Of a DNA stretch of 33,275 nt, positions 30,424 to 33,275 are shown one piece after another. The stretch's first letter is position 1. Each line of letters opens with the position of its first letter. This stretch comes from CAYUXF01 sp964448755 (GTDB lineage Bacteria > Margulisbacteria > Termititenacia > Termititenacales > CAYUXF01): contig CAYUXF010000011.1 in assembly GCA_964448755.1 (NCBI GenBank), positions 1-33,275 on the forward strand, given 5' to 3'. The notes under the pieces were generated by a model that saw only the letters and a program-made list of their open reading frames with translations, ran no database searches and was not told the origin of the DNA. The translations under genes were made by a program, and so were the position numbers.

Positions 30424-31115
30424 AATAATCCTCGATATTTTTTTATTTTCTTTGCGATCTGCGTCAGTTGCTTGTTCTCTAGCAGAGCCTGCTTAAGACG
30501 CTGGCAAGACTCGCACTGGCCGCAAAATTTGCGGCCGCCGTAATAACAAGACCAGAGATATTGGAGCGGCACTTTATTTTTAAGAGCCTGCGCCAATATC
30601 TGCTTTTTGTTTTTATTATAAAAATAATTTTTAACTTTAACTTTATTGAGTGTTGAGAACGAGAAAAACTTATTGGCGGCTTTACAGAACGCCAGCGAGT
30701 TGTCGGGGAAAGTCGCCGCTTCTTCGCGGTTAAAACCGGTGATCAGCAGCTCGATCTTTTGTGATTCCGCAATGGCGGCGGCAATATTTAAAAAGAGGCC
30801 GTTGCGGTTGGGGACCCAGACCTGTAGGGCGCTCTGTTGATTGCCCTCTTTAGCAGAATGCAGCAATGGAATTTTTTTCTTTTTATTGACCAGGGCAGTA
30901 TCGGTTACATTGCGCAAAAGGTTGAGCTTAATTGTTTGATGTTTAATACCGTAAAAGGCGGCCGCTTTTTTGGCGTTCTTAATTTCCGCCCGAGCCGCCC
31001 GCTGTCCGTAATTAAAAGTAATAGCCAGCTGCACATCGCAATCTTTGACCGCCTGCGCTAAGGCCGTTAGCGAATCTAGACCAGAAGAAAGCAAGACCAG
31101 GGCGCTTTTTTTCAT
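30420..31115 (-). CDS. queC: 7-cyano-7-deazaguanine synthase
   Basis: 231 residues from the ATG at 31115, which overlaps the upstream stop as ATGA; the frame is open 12 codons further but those lie within the neighbour gene. It converts 7-carboxy-7-deazaguanine to preQ0 with ATP and ammonia. LVLLSSGLDSLTALA is the PP-loop (the usual first Gly of SGGxDS is Ser here), WVPNRNGLFLNIAAA and GFNREEAATFPDNS are substrate blocks, and CYYGGRKFCGQCESC holds the zinc cysteines. Confidence 0.96.
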   Translation of the reverse strand: MKKSALVLLSSGLDSLTALAQAVKDCDVQLAITFNYGQRAARAEIKNAKKAAAFYGIKHQTIKLNLLRNVTDTALVNKKKKIPLLHSAKEGNQQSALQVWVPNRNGLFLNIAAAIAESQKIELLITGFNREEAATFPDNSLAFCKAANKFFSFSTLNKVKVKNYFYNKNKKQILAQALKNKVPLQYLWSCYYGGRKFCGQCESCQRLKQALLENKQLTQIAKKIKKYRGLL

Positions 31116-31357
31116 GAGCGGTTGAGCCTCTCTACCAGTTGGTCGCGCCACTTTAAGAACTGGCCGCTGATAATTAGTTTGGTTATAAAATAGTGCGCCG
31201 CCAAAAGCAAGAACCAGAAAAAAGCCGGCTTATAAAACCATAAACCGCCGCGAAAGAGCCAAAGATTAATGATCAAGAGAAAAAAATTGCTGACCGCATA
31301 AAAAGCGGCATGCACAATAAAAAATGTCCACAAAGAATAGATAGATCCTTTTTCCAT
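31112..31357 (-). CDS. 2TM-domain membrane protein
   Basis: 81 residues with two hydrophobic spans (about 10-32 and 42-62). The pattern FIVHAAFYAVSNFFLLIINL, then WFYKPAFFWFLLLAAHYFI, fits the 2TM domain: His at the start of span 1, Asn in the middle, and a late His. Such domains occur alone or as the membrane part of sensor proteins. The stop overlaps the queC start, so they are coupled, but a role in queuosine metabolism is not evident. No ribosome site is seen; a TGCTAAAAT -10 element lies 7 bases before the ATG. Confidence 0.75.
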   Translation of the reverse strand: MEKGSIYSLWTFFIVHAAFYAVSNFFLLIINLWLFRGGLWFYKPAFFWFLLLAAHYFITKLIISGQFLKWRDQLVERLNRS

Positions 31358-31364
31358 GTCAGAG

Positions 31365-31370
31365 ATTTTA
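31365..31370 (-). promoter_or_regulatory. Extended -10 element before the 2TM-queC-DUF366-queE operon
   Basis: Minus-strand TGCTAAAAT, with the hexamer ending 7 bases before the ATG at 31357; the message would be leaderless or nearly so. The -35 match is poor. Confidence 0.4.
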
Positions 31371-31377
31371 GCACAAA

Positions 31378-31635
31378 TTAATCGAGATTTAAGATGCCCG
31401 GCAGATCATTAAAAACATAGGTCTTAGAGGGGGTAACTTCAAACGTTAAAATATCGCAATTTAAAGGGTGCTCCTCATTGTTAATAAAATTTTTAAAAAA
31501 AGAGGTCCCTTTATCTTCGTTGCGGACAATGCCTAAAAAAGAATCGTCGTAACTTTTTTGTTTCTTTAAAGGGAGCGGCTCGGTAAAAGAACTGCTGGTA
31601 AAATATTTTTCAAAAAGTTCATCAAATTGCGCCAT
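31378..31635 (-). CDS. Hypothetical small acidic protein
   Basis: 85 residues: MAQFDELFEKYFTSSSF, then a short Lys-rich turn and a C-terminal strand-like part (CDILTFEVTPSKTYVFNDLPG). There is no membrane span, no signal peptide and no recognised family. A GAGAG site precedes the ATG and lies in an inverted repeat. It is 20 bases upstream of the 2TM gene, on the same strand. I judge it real from its start context and ordinary composition. Confidence 0.55.
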   Translation of the reverse strand: MAQFDELFEKYFTSSSFTEPLPLKKQKSYDDSFLGIVRNEDKGTSFFKNFINNEEHPLNCDILTFEVTPSKTYVFNDLPGILNLD

Positions 31636-31640
31636 AATCT

Positions 31641-31675
31641 ACACTCTCTTTTCTTTTATCTTTTAACCAGAGTGT
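31641..31675 (-). promoter_or_regulatory. Inverted repeat around the ribosome site of the 31635 gene
   Basis: ACACTCT (31641-31647) and AGAGTGT (31669-31675) are exact complements 21 bases apart. The near arm covers the AGAGAG ribosome site of the minus-strand gene, so the hairpin could restrict its translation. Confidence 0.35.
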
Positions 31676-31731
31676 GCCCTGATTTTGCCAAAATATGTAT
31701 CGAAATTTTGTGGTGGGTGATGTCTTTAAAA

Positions 31732-31779
31732 AACCGCTCCTCTCGATACATTTGCTGCGCAAACACTCGATGAGCGGTT
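31732..31779. repeat. Palindromic repeat, copy A (left of the ORF6N gene)
   Basis: Outer arms AACCGCTC and GAGCGGTT (8 pairs) enclose an inner hairpin TTTGC-TGC-GCAAA. The 44 bases 31734-31777 match copy B (32447-32490) at 42 positions, in the same orientation. Confidence 0.9.
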
Positions 31780-31902
31780 GCACAGAACAGTAACGAAATT
31801 ATCATCAACTCCACACAAAAAGCCATTTAAATAAAAAATTTTACTTCGGATTTTTGGCATAAAAAATTCTTATTTTATTAAAAAATATAAACGGAGGTTT
31901 TT

Positions 31903-32442
31903 ATGTCTGAAGAAAAATTAGTGCCATCTGAAATTATAGAGTCTAGAATATTTATTATTAGAGATAAAAAAGTAATGATCGATCGAGATTTAGCGCAGCT
32001 ATATGGAGTAGAAACGCGGGCATTAAATCAAGCAGTTAAGCGCAATATTAAGAGATTTCCTCCAGATTTTATGTTTTCTTTAACTAGAAAAGAGATCACA
32101 AACCTATCACAAATTGTGATAGGTTCAAAAATCAAACATGCGCCTAATGTTTTTGCTTTTACACAAGAGGGTGTTGCCATGCTTTCTGGAATATTAAATA
32201 GCGATAGGGCAATTAAAGTTAACATCCAAATTATGCGGACTTTTACCAAACTCAGAGAGATAATAATTACGCATAAGGATTTAGAGCAAAAAATCAATGA
32301 GATCATTAGTGTTTATGGTGGCAAGCTCAAAGATCATGATCAGCAGATCAAATCTATCTTTGCGGCTATTGAGCAGCTATTGGCTCCTCCAACGGAAAAA
32401 GAAAAGAAGCGGTATGGTTTCTTAGCTGAAAAAAATTCTTAG
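31903..32442 (+). CDS. ORF6N-domain (KilA-like) DNA-binding protein
   Basis: 179 residues. The ORF6N domain covers residues ~10-115: VMIDRDLAQLYGVETRALNQ, VKRNIKRFPPDFMFSLT, AFTQEGVAMLSGILNSDRA and VNIQIMRTFTKLRE, all typical. The C-terminal part has a helix (LEQKINEIISVYGGKLKDHD) and a Pro/Lys-rich tail. ORF6N domains come from phages and large DNA viruses and are scattered through bacterial genomes as accessory regulators. GGAGG lies 5 bases before the ATG. The gene stands alone between two copies of a palindromic repeat, which suggests a transferable cassette. No transposase or integrase is present. Confidence 0.9.
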   Translation: MSEEKLVPSEIIESRIFIIRDKKVMIDRDLAQLYGVETRALNQAVKRNIKRFPPDFMFSLTRKEITNLSQIVIGSKIKHAPNVFAFTQEGVAMLSGILNSDRAIKVNIQIMRTFTKLREIIITHKDLEQKINEIISVYGGKLKDHDQQIKSIFAAIEQLLAPPTEKEKKRYGFLAEKNS

Positions 32443-32445
32443 AAA

Positions 32446-32490
32446 CCCGCTCCTCTCGATACGTTTGCTGCGCAAACACTCGCTGAGCGG
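32446..32490. repeat. Palindromic repeat, copy B (right of the ORF6N gene)
   Basis: It begins 4 bases after the ORF6N stop codon. Outer arms are CCGCTC/GAGCGG, and the inner hairpin is GTTTGC-TGC-GCAAAC, one pair longer than copy A. It differs from copy A at two positions: A to G before the inner stem, and A to C near the right arm. Confidence 0.9.
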
Positions 32491-32556
32491 AAAAAAATCA
32501 CGAAAAAGCTTGTTGTTTTTGCTTACCGTTTGTTAAAATCACTGAAAAATATTGTT

Positions 32557-33275
32557 ATGATCAATAAAAATATTGCTGCTATATTAAATCCTCAAGAGCT
32601 CCACTTTTTTAAAAAAGAAGACTCTGTCAAAATTTTAAATAAACCGATCTATGAAATAGTTCTGGCGCCAGAAAAATACCCCGATATTAATTTATCAAAC
32701 TATGGTGTCTGGCCGCATACTATTAAAGAAATAACCGAACTTAATAAAAATAATTTAATTTTTAAAAACAGTTATGATTTTTTTTGGCAAACAAATTACA
32801 TCCAGCATTTTTTTATTGGCAATGATCAAACATCAGCAACACCCTTAGCCAAGGTTTATGGATTAAACCATCTGCAATGGAAAAAAGAATCAGCATCAAT
32901 TAGTATTGAGCAATGTAATAGCACACCGCTACATGAAGACCCTGTTATCTTTGCTAGCCTGAAGCGCTACAAAGGGACCGCCTTAATCTCTATAGCACAG
33001 GCCTGTTATTATTATCTTAAATTCAATCCGCCGGCTTATAATGAAAAAAAAGCGATCACTCTTGAAGCCAGTCATTACGCATATGCTAAAAATATTTATA
33101 CTGAATACGGGTTTAAACCCGAAGAGGAGTTTTTAAAAGCAATCGCTGATTATTCGGATCATCAAAAAAAACATTTATTGTACCCAATGTATTTAACCAA
33201 CTACGCTGTGCAAGATTTTATAACTGATTTTAAGGATATCTTATGGAATAAATTGGTTTTGGGAAAGTTCTGGTG
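32557..33275 (+). CDS. Unknown protein, C-terminus off the right edge
   Basis: The frame is open from the ATG at 32557 to the window end (239 codons, no stop). It begins MINKNIAAILNPQELHFFKK and contains blocks rich in Tyr/Asn/Lys such as NYGVWPHTIKEITELN, then EDPVIFASLKRYKGTALISI, ASHYAYAKNIYTEYGFKPEE and LLYPMYLTNYAVQDFI. The AYAKNIYTEYGF block recalls the last strand of GNAT acetyltransferases, but I cannot confirm that family. There is no signal peptide or membrane span. It is more A+T and Asn/Lys rich than the core genes, which fits an accessory region. A TGTTAAAAT -10-like element lies 18 bases upstream; no clear ribosome site is seen. Confidence 0.65.
   Translation, partial: MINKNIAAILNPQELHFFKKEDSVKILNKPIYEIVLAPEKYPDINLSNYGVWPHTIKEITELNKNNLIFKNSYDFFWQTNYIQHFFIGNDQTSATPLAKVYGLNHLQWKKESASISIEQCNSTPLHEDPVIFASLKRYKGTALISIAQACYYYLKFNPPAYNEKKAITLEASHYAYAKNIYTEYGFKPEEEFLKAIADYSDHQKKHLLYPMYLTNYAVQDFITDFKDILWNKLVLGKFW

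Noticed and set aside
31358..31377. preQ1 riboswitch before the queC operon
   Set aside because: Only 20 bases separate the genes, with no hairpin or A-rich tail; the region upstream of 31635 also lacks the motif.
31732..32490. CRISPR array or insertion-sequence ends
   Set aside because: Only two repeat copies exist, 713 bases apart with a gene between, and there are no spacers, cas genes or transposase.

Overview
The window is a 33 kb, roughly 40% G+C, gene-dense bacterial scaffold with one assembly gap (100 N). It most likely comes from an uncultured anaerobe. A LolA-like lipoprotein carrier at the left edge argues for an outer membrane. The order rpsP-khpA-ylqD-rimM-trmD is shared with Firmicutes, Cyanobacteria and related candidate phyla. 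I would guess the Margulisbacteria/WOR-1 (Saganbacteria) neighbourhood, with low confidence, because there is no rRNA gene to settle it. I found no tRNA, rRNA, CRISPR array or classical insertion sequence.

Layout. 1-1289: two exported proteins on the minus strand (LolA-like; SH3-like). 1377-1476: gap that removes the 5' part of a cyclophilin (ppiB). 1990-5936: plus-strand operon made of a ParA-type ATPase fused to a glycogen-binding CBM48 domain, a GT4/GT5 glycogen synthase-like enzyme, a GH57 glucanase and a small DUF5752-like protein, closed by a strong terminator. 6016-12931: minus strand with glycogen phosphorylase, debranching enzyme and two tandem GlmU-like nucleotidyltransferases. Together 1990-12931 is a glycogen synthesis and breakdown island, and its unusual member is the ParA-CBM48 fusion. 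13165-16009: AmmeMemoRadiSam-type radical SAM protein, folE, and metK behind a SAM-II-like riboswitch. 16081-18647: ribosomal protein S16/tRNA modification operon, divergent from ccdA-tlpA (18757-20053). 20054-21768: sodium-dependent NSS transporter with a 49-residue single-span partner. 21909-24657: a protein with two GGDEF-like modules and a GAF-like partner. 24748-27241: ahcY-leuB. 27383-29025: a hypothetical protein, a small membrane protein and a SigB/SigF-like sigma factor. 29180-31635: queuosine precursor genes (queC, DUF366, queE) behind a 2TM protein and an unknown gene. 31732-33275: an ORF6N-domain gene flanked by two nearly identical 44-base palindromic repeats, then an unknown gene cut by the right edge.

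How it fits together. The glycogen island can make (GT4), bind (CBM48), debranch (GH133-type) and phosphorolyse (GT35) glycogen. By analogy with ParA-type cargo positioners, the ATPase may place or share out glycogen granules. The methyl cycle is represented by metK and ahcY, and metK appears to be SAM-sensing at the RNA level. FolE, QueE and QueC cover three steps from GTP to preQ0; QueD is not in the window, and a DUF366 gene sits inside that operon.

A recurrent regulatory theme is leaderless transcription. Several genes (12931-, 13165+, 18757+, 21768-, 28126-) have a -10 hexamer at exactly -12 to -7 from the start codon and no Shine-Dalgarno sequence at a usual distance from it.
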